A stretch of 64,000 nt of DNA from Cyanosarcina radialis HA8281-LM2 (GTDB lineage Bacteria; Cyanobacteriota; Cyanobacteriia; Cyanobacteriales; CCAP-1448): positions 1 to 64,000 of the forward strand of contig JAHHHA010000030.1 in assembly GCA_019359615.1 (NCBI GenBank). The letters run 5' to 3'. The notes under the pieces are model-generated. The model was not told the origin of the DNA. It did no database searches and saw only the letters and a program-made list of their open reading frames with translations. The position numbers were made by a program, and so were the translations under genes. Every line of letters begins with the position of its first letter. The first letter of the stretch is position 1. This document shows, in pieces, positions 1 to 8,312 of this stretch.

Positions 1-128
1 TGGTCGCGATTGGGTTTTCGGCGGCTCATAAAGATACCTAAAAGCTGAAATATTCTCCTAGTCTGAGTTTCGCCTGTTTTGTTTACCTCCTTGACAAATC
101 CTAGTTTTTCTTAACTTGTCACGAATGA

Positions 129-393
129 TTGCGGAGAGACATTATGCAAGAATCTACAGTTTATCGCTCGATCTGGAGAGAAGCAGAGGAAGAGAAAACA
201 AGGGCGATCGCACTCAACTTTCTCCGCGATGGTTTATCAGTCGAAGCCGTTGCACATGGAACAGGATTATCGATCGAGGAAGTCCAACAGCTTCAGCAGC
301 AACTGAATCAGTCTCCGCCAAATTAAGCTCGATCGGTGACGCAATTTATCGTCTATTGCGGAGAGACATTATGCAAGAATCGACTGTTTATCG
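129..393 (+). repeat. 38-bp direct repeat from the start of the Rpn-tail gene
   Basis: The bases at 129-166 recur at 356-393, 227 bp apart, with only a few mismatches in the second half. Both copies contain the start MQES(T)VYR. The second copy reads on for about 20 codons into unrelated sequence and stops near 448, so it is a second, shorter relic. Its complement also supplies the stop codon of the aquaporin-type gene on the other strand. Confidence 0.75.
144..326 (+). CDS. C-terminal tail of an Rpn-type nuclease, stand-alone fragment
   Basis: This short protein (60 residues) matches the tail of the cyanobacterial Rpn family of recombination-promoting nucleases. It has the opening MQESTVYRSIW, a charged helix, then an HTH-like segment (GLSVEAVAHGTGLSIEEVQQ). 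The PD-(D/E)XK catalytic part that normally precedes it is not seen upstream. The ATG at 144 is preceded by GGAG at a good distance; a TTG 15 bases earlier is possible. It is probably a relic of a once longer gene and unlikely to be a nuclease by itself. The family assignment is from memory of the motif; function of the fragment is unknown. Confidence 0.55.
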   Translation: MQESTVYRSIWREAEEEKTRAIALNFLRDGLSVEAVAHGTGLSIEEVQQLQQQLNQSPPN

Positions 394-1218
394 TTTGTTT
401 TGGGGCAGGCGATCGCTCAACGAAATCAGTTCCTTCCCCCGTTGCTGATAACCACAGCGAAAAATACAGCGTTTATGGTTGTCGTGGTGCAGTTTGGCGC
501 AACGCACAGACCTACGACCTCGCGATCGCACGTAGACCTCTGATGCCAGCAACATTCCCGCCAAAGGTGCAGTAAAGTAAACCCACAGCGCCGTCCAGTG
601 TTGTGCTGGGATAGCTGATGCCAAACTCCGAGCCGGATTCATGCTCATACCAGAAAGCGGCGCTTCTACGGTGATGTAGGTGGCAATTAACAACCCGGCA
701 AACAACCCGGTATATCGTCCTCGACTGGGGCTATTGGAGACAAACAAAACCATCAGCATCAGACCGAAGGAAATGACCGACTCAGCGAGGAAGGCAATTC
801 CGGCACCGCCCGCTCCGGGAGTAGTAACGACGTAATTTACCGATCGATCGGCGATCCCTTCTCGCAAAATCCCCGCTGCTACCAACAGTCCTACCAAACC
901 GCCGATAAACTGAGCCGCGATATAACCACCAGCATCCCCAGGTTCGATCTTACCCAACCGCAAAAAGGTCAAGGTGACGACAGGATTGAGGTGAGCGCCG
1001 GATTGCTGGCCCCAAGGGGAGTAAATCAGCGCGATCGCTGTCAACCCCATCGCCACTCCAATGAGGAATCGTCGCAGGAATGGAGAAGCGATCGTTTGAT
1101 AAATTGGCGAAGCCGGATGTTCTAACAGCGCCGTAAATACAGCCGCAGAAATCATAAACAGGCCCAAACCCGCAGCTTCCATCAAATATTCGGGATAGTG
1201 ACGGCGGAGAGTATTCAT
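388..1218 (-). CDS. Aquaporin/MIP-family channel protein
   Basis: A polytopic membrane protein of the major intrinsic protein family, which forms pores for water or small neutral solutes in the inner membrane. Both half-repeat signatures are visible: HLNPVVT, an NPV variant of the first NPA box, and MNPARS, a standard second box. About six hydrophobic segments lie between the PEYLMEAAGLG opening and the LWVYFTAPLAGM segment. The end keeps a conserved cysteine/histidine tail (CAKLHHDN, CIFRCGY). I prefer the Met at 1218 because relatives start about ten residues before YLMEA; an upstream start at 1278 is open. The last ~19 residues run into the duplicated Rpn relic and are probably not native. 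Substrate cannot be told. Confidence 0.85.
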   Translation of the reverse strand: MNTLRRHYPEYLMEAAGLGLFMISAAVFTALLEHPASPIYQTIASPFLRRFLIGVAMGLTAIALIYSPWGQQSGAHLNPVVTLTFLRLGKIEPGDAGGYIAAQFIGGLVGLLVAAGILREGIADRSVNYVVTTPGAGGAGIAFLAESVISFGLMLMVLFVSNSPSRGRYTGLFAGLLIATYITVEAPLSGMSMNPARSLASAIPAQHWTALWVYFTAPLAGMLLASEVYVRSRGRRSVRCAKLHHDNHKRCIFRCGYQQRGKELISLSDRLPQNKR

Positions 1219-1306
1219 ACCGATTTTCAACTCACTGAAAGAAGATTCAAAGCCTCTCTCCTTGTAGGGTGTATACATAAGTTGTCGGTCTGAAGTTCGG
1301 CCTTTT

Positions 1307-1383
1307 AGATCCCCCTAAATCCCCCTTAAAAAGGGGGACTTTGAGTATTTTCCCCCCTTTTTAAGGGGGGCTAGGGGGGATCT
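1307..1383. repeat. GATCCCCC-type long inverted repeat
   Basis: Two arms of about 31 bases (1307-1338 and 1352-1383) made of AGATCCCCCTAAATCCCCC and its near complement face each other around a short spacer. Inside each arm is a smaller CCCCCTT/AAGGGGG hairpin. This type of element is scattered in filamentous cyanobacterial genomes. Here it lies between two minus-strand genes and could end transcription from the debranching-enzyme gene. Confidence 0.8.
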
Positions 1384-1479
1384 GGGAGGGTTTCAGCATC
1401 AAAACCAGAAGGGCACGGTGAGGTGGAGAGAGGTTTGGAGAGAGGTCAAAACCGTAGTCCGATCGATCGCAAACTGGTA

Positions 1480-3606
1480 TCAAAGCAACTTGCCAACCTC
1501 CAATGCGCCTACTTGCTGACTTAGGGCCCATCGAGTTTGTCCCCCTTCGCGCCAGAACCGCAGATCGACCTTGGCTTTCCCCACTTCCAAATTTCTTAGC
1601 GTCAGATCCGGCAACCAATCGGGCAATATCGGACGGAGTTGCAACCGTCTGTTGGGTGCATCTGCTTCCAATCCCAGCATCGTCCGAATCAAAAAGAAAA
1701 TCGATCCCGCTGCCCACGCTTGGGGAATATTGGCATCCGGGTAGGGAACCGGAAAGCTTTCAGATTGGCGATCGATCCCGGCAAAGAGTTCTGGCATCCG
1801 TCCGCCCTCGAAGTAACTGGCAGCGGCAAAGGTGGCTTCGGCAATGCGATCGGCTGCTTCGTCGAAACCGTAACGCTTCAACCCAGCGGCAATAAACGAG
1901 TTGTCGTGAGGCCAAACGCTACCCAATTGATAGCTGATGGGGTTATAGGCAGGATTCTTAGACGAGAGGGTTCGCACTCCCCAACCGCACCACAGATCCG
2001 GTTGAAATAGCCTTTCGGCAACGCGCTCGGCTCGCTCTGGCGGCACGATGCCCGCCCAAAGTAAGTGTCCTGGATTGGAGGTAATCGATCGAATTTGCTG
2101 CTTGTCTTTGTCCAAGCCCAAACAGTAAAATCCTTCCTCTTCCATCCAGAAGCGATCGTTAAACCATCGATACAGATCTTCAGCTTTTTGACGCAGTTCC
2201 TCGGCACGCTCTAGTTTTCCCCAAATTTTGTAGATCTCGGCGGCTCGTTTCCAAGCCTCGTAGACGTAGCCCTGGACTTCGCAAAGAGCGATCGGCGGCT
2301 CGACTTGACTCCCATCTGGATATACCATGGAATCGCCGGAATCCTTCCAGCCTTGATTTCGCAACCCATCTTTAGAACGGGTCAGATATTCGACAAAGCC
2401 ATCACCGTCAAAGTCACCGTAGCGATCGATCCAGTTCAAAGCGCGATCGAGTGCGACCTCGCAATCTTGCAGCATAGTTGCATCTGCATTCCAACGGTAG
2501 GCTTCCGCTAAGGTGATAATCCAAAGAATTGTTGCTTCGACAGTGCCGTAGTAAGGGGTGTGGGGGACTTCGTGGAGTTGAGCCAGTTCCCCCCGCCGAA
2601 TTTCATGCAAGATTTTCCCCGGTTGGGCATCGCGCCAATCGTCTACTTCTGTGGCTTGCAACTGTGCCAGTCGCACTAACGTTCCTCTGGCAAATTCAGG
2701 ATTGACAGCCATAGTTTGCAACCCAGCAATAATCGAGTCCCGACCGAACACCGCTACAAACCACGGCAACCCCGCCGCTGGCATCCAGTAAGATTTGCCG
2801 TTGTCTTCAAAGGCAATCCGCAGCGCCCCCATGTCGATGAGGGCTTGCCGATAGGTACTTGCCACTTCGCTGTTAGAAGCTTGCAGTTGGGTGGAAATAT
2901 CCAGGAAGTTAGCTAACACCTTCCCGGCCTCGGTGACATCGATATCGGCGCTGGTGTGACGGGGTTGTAAGACATCATCATCGGCTAGGGCAATATGGTC
3001 GATACACCCACCCCAGGTTTGTCCGGGTTCGATCGCCACATCAAAAATTAAGCGACCGTTGGCGTAATAGGGTGGCGAATCAGAATGCTCCATCGTCGTA
3101 ATCAGCCCTCGATGGAAGGGGCCGTTCTCATACTTGGTTATCAGTTTGCCCTCATCCCAAACCGTTTGCATTTGCCCCCGCGCTAGCAGTTGCTTTGCTT
3201 TGACTTGAAAGATATCGGCGAAGTCAGAACGTAGGGACAGCATGAGTTGCAATTCCACCCGCTCCATGTGGTGATTGGTGATGTGGATATCTTCGTGGAG
3301 TCCGCCCACCACATCCCGTCGTAAGGTGATGATTAAGCGCCCTTCGGGGAAAGTTCCACATACGGTTCGCAGTTCTGGATTGGTAAATTGATACAGAGCT
3401 ACTCGATGGGTTAGGGTGCTTGAGGCCAGAAGTTTTAATGGAGTGCGGTTGAGGGAAATTTCGTAGTAGGAAATCAACCGGGTATCGCGGACAAAGAACC
3501 CTTGCGGCAAGCGATCGTCGATCGAGCCATCGCGAGCCGTCACTAAGAAGGAGGAACCATCGCTGATGGCAATTTGTTCGGTGTTGACAGCAACTTTAGC
3601 AGGCAT
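1480..3606 (-). CDS. Amylo-alpha-1,6-glucosidase (glycogen debranching-like)
   Basis: A 708-residue protein of the bacterial amylo-alpha-1,6-glucosidase type. Residues ~15-210 form the beta-rich N-terminal domain (SDGSSFLVTARDGSI, FVRDTRLIS). Residues ~250-690 form the (alpha/alpha)6-barrel catalytic half, with GRDSIIAGLQT, a DGDGFVEY stretch, NQGWKDSGDSM, and SVWPHDNSF, all hallmarks of the family. It probably removes alpha-1,6-linked glucose from glycogen-like polymers or a related oligosaccharide. The start at 3606 is supported by AGGAG upstream. Length is normal. It appears to be transcribed alone. The family is clear; the exact substrate is inferred. Confidence 0.88.
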   Translation of the reverse strand: MPAKVAVNTEQIAISDGSSFLVTARDGSIDDRLPQGFFVRDTRLISYYEISLNRTPLKLLASSTLTHRVALYQFTNPELRTVCGTFPEGRLIITLRRDVVGGLHEDIHITNHHMERVELQLMLSLRSDFADIFQVKAKQLLARGQMQTVWDEGKLITKYENGPFHRGLITTMEHSDSPPYYANGRLIFDVAIEPGQTWGGCIDHIALADDDVLQPRHTSADIDVTEAGKVLANFLDISTQLQASNSEVASTYRQALIDMGALRIAFEDNGKSYWMPAAGLPWFVAVFGRDSIIAGLQTMAVNPEFARGTLVRLAQLQATEVDDWRDAQPGKILHEIRRGELAQLHEVPHTPYYGTVEATILWIITLAEAYRWNADATMLQDCEVALDRALNWIDRYGDFDGDGFVEYLTRSKDGLRNQGWKDSGDSMVYPDGSQVEPPIALCEVQGYVYEAWKRAAEIYKIWGKLERAEELRQKAEDLYRWFNDRFWMEEEGFYCLGLDKDKQQIRSITSNPGHLLWAGIVPPERAERVAERLFQPDLWCGWGVRTLSSKNPAYNPISYQLGSVWPHDNSFIAAGLKRYGFDEAADRIAEATFAAASYFEGGRMPELFAGIDRQSESFPVPYPDANIPQAWAAGSIFFLIRTMLGLEADAPNRRLQLRPILPDWLPDLTLRNLEVGKAKVDLRFWREGGQTRWALSQQVGALEVGKLL

Positions 3607-3737
3607 AATCTGATTTCTCCTGAATGAAGAGACTTATGGCGTAAATCAGAGATTTAATAAAAACCACAGATGAAGACAGATAAACACAGATGAAATTGAT
3701 GAGTTATCGACTTTTGCTAGATGTCTATTTGAGGCGA

Positions 3738-4535
3738 TTATTGCTCTTGATAGTTCCAAAGCAGACCGCCATCGACAAAGAAGGTGCTGCCAGTGATATA
3801 ACCTGCCTCTTCTGATGCTAGAAACGCTACGAGGGATGCTACATCTTGAGGTTGACCGAGCCGCCCCAAGGGAATATTTTTGAGCAGTGCGCCTAACTTT
3901 TCTGGATCGTTTAAGAGTTTGGTATTAATCGGCGTTTCGATCGCTCCCGGTGCGACATTGTTAATGGTGATGCCCAGCGGACCCAACTCAACTGCAAGAT
4001 TGCGAGTCAGCATCTTCATGCCGCCCTTACTGGCACAGTAAGCCGTAAAGTTGGGAAAAGGTAGCTCTTCATGCACCGAGCTAATGTTGATAATTTTTCC
4101 AGGGCGTTTGGTTTCAATTAGATGCCGAACGAAAGCTTGGGTGGCAAAGAAAACGCCCTTCAAGTTAACGTTCATCACCGCATCGTAATCGGCTTCTGCC
4201 ACTTCCCAGAAGGGAGAATGTTTTTCAATCCCAGCATTGTTTACTAAAATATCTAACTTGCCAAAATGCCCAATGCTGTCAGCAATCAGTTGCTGCACCT
4301 CTGCGACGCTGCCCAAGTCTGCCGGGATGGTATACCCCATGGAATGAGGACATAGGGCCGTGTAACAACTGCCACCAGCAGCCTGAACCTTTGCTAGCGT
4401 TTCTTCTGCCCCTTCTGGATGAGAGCGATAATTAATGACCACATCTGCTCCAGCTTCAGCCAGACGCAGAACGATTCCCTGGCCGATGCCTTGACTGCTA
4501 CCTGTAACCAGCGCGACTTTACCTTTAAGTGTCAC
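3738..4535 (-). CDS. Short-chain dehydrogenase, glucose 1-dehydrogenase-like
   Basis: Classical SDR of 265 residues: NAD(P)-binding TGSSQGIGQG near the start, NNAG, catalytic Ser in INISSVHE, the YCASK catalytic Tyr/Lys pair, and the C-terminal GSTFFVDGG. It resembles glucose 1-dehydrogenases of cyanobacteria. I place the start at a GTG (4535) because AAGGAGG lies eight bases upstream; a longer reading to 4562 has no such site. Unlike its family it carries about ten extra residues (CYTALCPHSM) between the third beta strand and the usual ADL motif, at 4338-4367. Probably last gene of a cluster with the ABM and alcohol dehydrogenase genes. The oxidised sugar or alcohol is unknown. Confidence 0.85.
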   Translation of the reverse strand: MTLKGKVALVTGSSQGIGQGIVLRLAEAGADVVINYRSHPEGAEETLAKVQAAGGSCYTALCPHSMGYTIPADLGSVAEVQQLIADSIGHFGKLDILVNNAGIEKHSPFWEVAEADYDAVMNVNLKGVFFATQAFVRHLIETKRPGKIINISSVHEELPFPNFTAYCASKGGMKMLTRNLAVELGPLGITINNVAPGAIETPINTKLLNDPEKLGALLKNIPLGRLGQPQDVASLVAFLASEEAGYITGSTFFVDGGLLWNYQEQ

Positions 4536-4720
4536 GAGCCTCCTCCTTCGATCGATCTTCAACCGTGCCTGTTTTATCTGGCATTACGTCAATCTTGACC
4601 GAGACGGGCGATCGAAAAATTATGGCAGCCTAAAATGTCAAGTCCAAAAAGCTGATTTTTTAATTTGGAGAGTCTTAGGAGTTTCTCAGCCAAATTTCAG
4701 GACTTAAAAGTGCGATCGAT

Positions 4721-5026
4721 CTAAAATCTAGAGTTAGATAAAACGCTTTCGTAATGCTCCACAGTGGGAAATGGCTCGTAGAAGTGATGGAGCAGGAAGC
4801 GCCATTCTTGATATTGTGGCGATCGTCGAAATCCCACGGTATGGTCTTCTAATTGCTGCCAACGCACGAGCAAAATATAACGATTTGGATTTTCCAGGCA
4901 TCGTTGAAGTTCGTGAGAAATATATCCGGGCATAGAAGCAATAATATTTGAAGCTGTTTTGAATGCAGCTTCAAACTCTTCAGCCAAGCCAGATTTAACG
5001 TCAAGAATTGCTACTTCCAATATCAT
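4721..5026 (-). CDS. Antibiotic biosynthesis monooxygenase (ABM) domain protein
   Basis: A 101-residue single-domain protein of the ferredoxin-like ABM fold. It shows the usual pattern: beta strand EVAILDVKSG, a helix with FEAAFKTAS, the PGYISHELQRC strand, YILLVRWQ, and an H-x-FR-S-P-Y-x-W segment (residues ~64-77). Such proteins act as small cofactor-poor monooxygenases, haem-degrading enzymes or simple dimeric binders. It lies 11 bases downstream of the alcohol dehydrogenase gene and is almost surely cotranscribed with it. Substrate not predictable. Confidence 0.8.
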   Translation of the reverse strand: MILEVAILDVKSGLAEEFEAAFKTASNIIASMPGYISHELQRCLENPNRYILLVRWQQLEDHTVGFRRSPQYQEWRFLLHHFYEPFPTVEHYESVLSNSRF

Positions 5027-5037
5027 GGGATGAAATA

Positions 5038-6111
5038 CTAAGCCCAGCCACCGATCGCCACTTTGATAACTTTACGCGCTTTCATGTCTTGAAAGACTTG
5101 CTCTAAATCTTTTAAAGGTCGATGTTCGCTGATGAGTAATTCCCAAGGGATAGTCCGACTAGCCAACAGAGAAAGAGCTTCTCGGACGTATTTCGGCGTG
5201 TTGTGAAAAACCCCTTTCAGCGTCAGTTCGCTGTAATGTAGCCGATCGGTATTGACGGTAATCGTCGTATCTCGCGGGCAGCCGCCAAATAAATTAATCG
5301 TCGCCCCAGGTCTGCCGCAAGCGATCGCAGTTTCCCAAACGCTGGGCACGCCAGTCGCTTCGATGACCACATCTGCCCCCCAACCATCGGTTAATTCTTT
5401 AACTACAGTTGGTAAATCGGCGATCTGACGGTGATTGAAAGTCCTAGCTGCTCCTAATTTATCTCCGATTTGCAGTCGGCGATCGCTGCCACCAAAGAGG
5501 AATACTTCGGCCACTCGCTGTACCAACACTCCCACAAACATTAAACCGATCGCCCCGTCGCCAATTACCGCTACCCGCGAATCGGGTTGAATCCCAGAAC
5601 GCGCTACCCCATGCAGAACGCAAGCTAAAGGTTCGGTCATGGCCGCTAAAGCATCTGGTAATCGATCGGGAATCGGCAACATATTGTGTCGGACGATCGC
5701 CGCTGGAATTTTGAGATATTCAGCAAACGTGCCATTATTCCAGGTCAAATGGGGACAAAGGGAATACTCCTGACGCTGGCAGAAAAAGCAATTCATGCAG
5801 GGGGCGGAATTGTTGGCTACTATGCGATCGCCTACTTTCCAACCTTCAACCCCAGCCCCCAAAGCGACAATCTCGCCTGCGGCTTCATGGCCGAAGAGGG
5901 TAGGAAGCGTCAGCATTTTGGCATGACCGCCGCGCCGCCAAACTTTTAAGTCTGTGCCGCAAGTAGTGGCTGCCCCAACTTTAATTACTACTTCCCCGAC
6001 CTCTGGAGTTGGATCGGCAACTGTTTCTAAGCGTAAGTCTTCTCGACCGTAGAGTAATGCTGCTAGCACTTGACGATGGTGGTTTAGATTAAACGATCTT
6101 AATAATCTCAC
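5038..6111 (-). CDS. Zinc-dependent alcohol dehydrogenase (MDR family)
   Basis: Medium-chain dehydrogenase/reductase. The catalytic zinc ligands are visible (TTCGTDLK and GHEAAGEIV), as is the structural-zinc cluster PCMNCFFCQRQEYSLC. The Rossmann part begins near VAVIGDGAIGLM. It resembles sorbitol/threonine/galactitol dehydrogenases, so it probably oxidises a polyol or secondary alcohol with NAD(P). The first codon is uncertain: GTG at 6111 gives 357 residues, but the family usually starts close to VLAALLYGRED, which also has a GTG at 6069. It heads a likely operon with the ABM and SDR genes. Confidence 0.83.
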   Translation of the reverse strand: MRLLRSFNLNHHRQVLAALLYGREDLRLETVADPTPEVGEVVIKVGAATTCGTDLKVWRRGGHAKMLTLPTLFGHEAAGEIVALGAGVEGWKVGDRIVANNSAPCMNCFFCQRQEYSLCPHLTWNNGTFAEYLKIPAAIVRHNMLPIPDRLPDALAAMTEPLACVLHGVARSGIQPDSRVAVIGDGAIGLMFVGVLVQRVAEVFLFGGSDRRLQIGDKLGAARTFNHRQIADLPTVVKELTDGWGADVVIEATGVPSVWETAIACGRPGATINLFGGCPRDTTITVNTDRLHYSELTLKGVFHNTPKYVREALSLLASRTIPWELLISEHRPLKDLEQVFQDMKARKVIKVAIGGWA

Positions 6112-6230
6112 GACTTATGCAGCAAGCTCTGCTAACAAGCTACTACGCGATCGACACAGCTAAAACTGTCTTCACTTTATGAGCTTTCATCATTGACTCC
6201 TGAATTGAGCCGCTTGTTAGTTCCTCAAGT

Positions 6231-7073
6231 TTAACGATTAGCGAGCGCTTTCCAGGTTCGATCGCTCGTTTCGTCGGCGGGAAAAAAAGATTCGATCCGC
6301 AATTCTTGAAGGGTGATGTCGTAGGGAGTGCCTAACGTCGCCAGCGTCGAGAAAAACTGCAACTCCAGACGATCGCGCCGGAAATGAGTCGTCAGCAGTA
6401 GGGCATTTTGAGGCGATCGATCTGAGGTGCGCCAAATCTCAGCTACCCCCGGATAGCCCAACAACTGATGAAGCAACTGGTTGGATTGTTCGTTTTCTCC
6501 TTCTGCCATGGCTTCGCGATGCACCCGTTGCAGCAAATGTGCTGCCAGTTTTTCCCAGCCGACAATAAACGGGCGCAGCCCTTGAGGATCGAAGACGACG
6601 CGCATCAAGTTGATTTTGCCATTTTGAGAGAAACGGGTTTCGAGTTCGGTGAGTGTAATAAATGTCGCCAGGAGCCGATTGGCAGCGTTGTTGGCTAAGA
6701 GAAGATTCCAGTAGCGATCGACTACAATTCCTGGGTAGGGTTCCTGCTGCTGCAACATAAAATCGATCGCTCGGCGAATTGCAGCCATTTCTGGGGCCGA
6801 CAAGTCAGTCTCGGCATGGATCGGGGCAAACCCGGCGGCGCTCAACATCAAATTTTGCTGTCTGAGGGGAATTTCTAAAACATCTGCTAGTTGCAGTACC
6901 ATATCTCGGCTGGGTTGGGCGCGTCCCGATTCGAGAAAACTGATGTGCCGTTGGGAAACTTGACTGGTTACGGCTAGATCTAGCTGACTGAACCCCCGCT
7001 GGTGTCGCCATTGCTTGAGCAGAGCGCTGAAGGAATCGGGGTGGTGTTGGGTGGCGATCGAACTTTGCTGCAC
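6231..7073 (-). CDS. XRE-family regulator with MmyB-like ligand domain
   Basis: An N-terminal helix-turn-helix (LKQWRHQRGFSQ, VSQRHISFLESGRAQPS) is followed by the MmyB-like ligand-binding domain (PGIVVDRYWNLLLANNAA, then the RVVFDPQGLRPF region). Members of this family are transcriptional regulators of dehydrogenase or reductase genes and can bind hydrophobic ligands. The frame is open to an ATG at 7154, but the residues before ~28 are not typical, so a GTG at 7073 is my choice; this is uncertain. It sits upstream of the dehydrogenase cluster on the same strand and is divergent from the DUF2834 gene, so it may control one or both. Confidence 0.82.
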   Translation of the reverse strand: MQQSSIATQHHPDSFSALLKQWRHQRGFSQLDLAVTSQVSQRHISFLESGRAQPSRDMVLQLADVLEIPLRQQNLMLSAAGFAPIHAETDLSAPEMAAIRRAIDFMLQQQEPYPGIVVDRYWNLLLANNAANRLLATFITLTELETRFSQNGKINLMRVVFDPQGLRPFIVGWEKLAAHLLQRVHREAMAEGENEQSNQLLHQLLGYPGVAEIWRTSDRSPQNALLLTTHFRRDRLELQFFSTLATLGTPYDITLQELRIESFFPADETSDRTWKALANR

Positions 7074-7100
7074 GGTCAGAGAAATAGAGAGGATAGTTTT

Positions 7101-7119
7101 AATTACTTGTGAGGTAATT
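7101..7119. promoter_or_regulatory. Candidate operator for the XRE regulator
   Basis: A perfect inverted repeat AATTAC-N7-GTAATT sits between the regulator and the divergent DUF2834 gene, 28 bases upstream of the preferred GTG. Position and symmetry fit an autoregulatory operator. If translation starts at 7154 it would lie inside the gene. No binding evidence. Confidence 0.35.
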
Positions 7120-7175
7120 GATTTTATTATCTCCCTCTGACACGATCGAAGCATACCAACTTGAGGTTAAAAACC

Positions 7176-7541
7176 ATGCTGAACTCAACTCCTATTCATG
7201 CCAAAAGTTCCTTCAACTCCATTAAAACTCTGTATTTGCTGCTAGCGATCGCGGGTTCGATCGCTCCGTGGTTTTGGCTGCTGCAAGATCCAAGCGCTCT
7301 ATTGTCTCCGAGTTTATTTTTTCAACGCGCTTTTGCCAATAACGTTACTTTGGCCTTAAGCGACGATTTGGTCATTTCTGCGATCGCTTTTTGGTGCTGG
7401 GCGTGGGTGGAATTGAAACGTTTGCGAGTTTCTCAACTATGGATACTCCTCTATGTCGGACTGACCTTCGGAATCGGCCTTTCTTGTGCGCTGCCGTTCT
7501 TTTTGTACCGTCGAGAGCAGATTATCGAACAAACTGAATAA
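7176..7541 (+). CDS. DUF2834 membrane protein
   Basis: A 121-residue membrane protein with three hydrophobic segments (YLLLAIAGSIAPWFWLL, LVISAIAFWCWAWVE, LWILLYVGLTFGIGLS) and the typical SLPFFLY-like ending (CALPFFLYRRE), which fits DUF2834. Function is unknown. The ATG at 7176 has TGAGG about ten bases upstream; a TTG at 7161 is less likely. It is divergent from the XRE/MmyB regulator, an arrangement that suggests shared control. Confidence 0.75.
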   Translation: MLNSTPIHAKSSFNSIKTLYLLLAIAGSIAPWFWLLQDPSALLSPSLFFQRAFANNVTLALSDDLVISAIAFWCWAWVELKRLRVSQLWILLYVGLTFGIGLSCALPFFLYRREQIIEQTE

Positions 7542-7581
7542 CACCATTTGGCAAAAATAGCGATCGACAAGCATCGATTGT

Positions 7582-7620
7582 CCTCACCCCCAACCCCTCT
7601 CCTCGCAGGAGAGGGGAGAA
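7582..7620. repeat. CTCTCC-type short interspersed palindrome
   Basis: CCTCACCCCCAACCCCTCTC followed by a GCAGGAGAGGGGAG arm. This is a partial member of the same family found complete at 13413-13617 and 25159-25303. It lies 40 bases after the DUF2834 gene and can form a hairpin. The rest of the gap to the antitoxin gene shows nothing else recognisable. Confidence 0.6.
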
Positions 7621-7821
7621 AAATTAAATTCAGTTTTAAAAAACCGCTTATTCTTTAGTCCGCGCAGGCGGACTTTGTTTGTATAGCCGTGAATTCATTC
7701 GCCAGGCGAAATTCGACGATCGCCATCTTGACTATCAGCCCTAGCGTCTGGCTCATTATAATTAGGATATATCGAGCGATTCTCCTTCAAAGACGCGATG
7801 CGATCGCAAGGAAACAGCACC

Positions 7822-8034
7822 ATGGCACAAACCACCTTTGCAGACATTCTAGAAGCAGCCGATCGACTACCGCTTGAAGAGCAAGAAAGCTTAATCGATG
7901 TCTTACAGAATCGCCTTCGAGAGCGAAAAAGAAAGGCTCTGGTGAGAGATGTTTATGAAGCTCAACAAGAATTTGCCCAAGGGAAATGCCAAATTATGAC
8001 TCCCGAACAATTGATGGAGGAAATTCTGGCGTGA
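7822..8034 (+). CDS. Antitoxin of a type II toxin-antitoxin pair
   Basis: A 70-residue, strongly charged protein (ADILEAADRLPLEEQESLID, LRERKRKALV) typical of small cyanobacterial antitoxins paired with RelE/ParE-type toxins. AGGAAA precedes the ATG at 7822. Its stop overlaps the GTG start of the toxin reading frame by four bases, the usual translational coupling. The toxin is interrupted, so this gene is now an antitoxin without an active partner. Confidence 0.7.
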   Translation: MAQTTFADILEAADRLPLEEQESLIDVLQNRLRERKRKALVRDVYEAQQEFAQGKCQIMTPEQLMEEILA

Positions 8035-8312
8035 AGTTTGCCTTGTTGCGATCGAGCGCGTTCGTTCGAGCCGCCAGAAAATTTGTCAAAAAGCAGCCAG
8101 AAGTAGCTCAAGATATCCAAGACACCTTAGAACTGTTAAGCGAAGATCCATTTTAACCCAGTTTAAAAAGCCACAAATTGAAAGGAGATCTTCAAGGTTC
8201 GTGGGCTTGTAGTGCTGGATACGATCTAAGAATTATTTTTAAGTTTGTTGAATACGAACAGGCACAAGCAATTCTTTTAGAGTCAATTGGAACTCATGAC
8301 GAAGTTTATTAG
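8031..8312 (+). pseudogene. RelE/ParE-type toxin broken by an in-frame stop
   Basis: Reading from GTG at 8031 gives 41 residues ending LLSEDPF, then TAA at 8154-8156. The same frame continues without another stop to TAG at 8310-8312, giving PSLKSHKLKGDLQGSWACSA, then YDLRIIFKF and SIGTHDEVY. Together these 93 codons make a normal-length RelE/YafQ-like mRNA interferase with the typical KSHKLKG...YDLRIIF core. One nonsense change therefore separates it from an intact toxin. Confidence 0.75.

Noticed and set aside
116-448. A 110-codon open frame overlapping the Rpn relic
   Set aside because: It lies out of frame with the recognisable relic and its composition is not protein-like.
1361-1717. Minus-strand frame at the end of the debranching-enzyme gene
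   Set aside because: It overlaps the well-supported enzyme gene out of frame.
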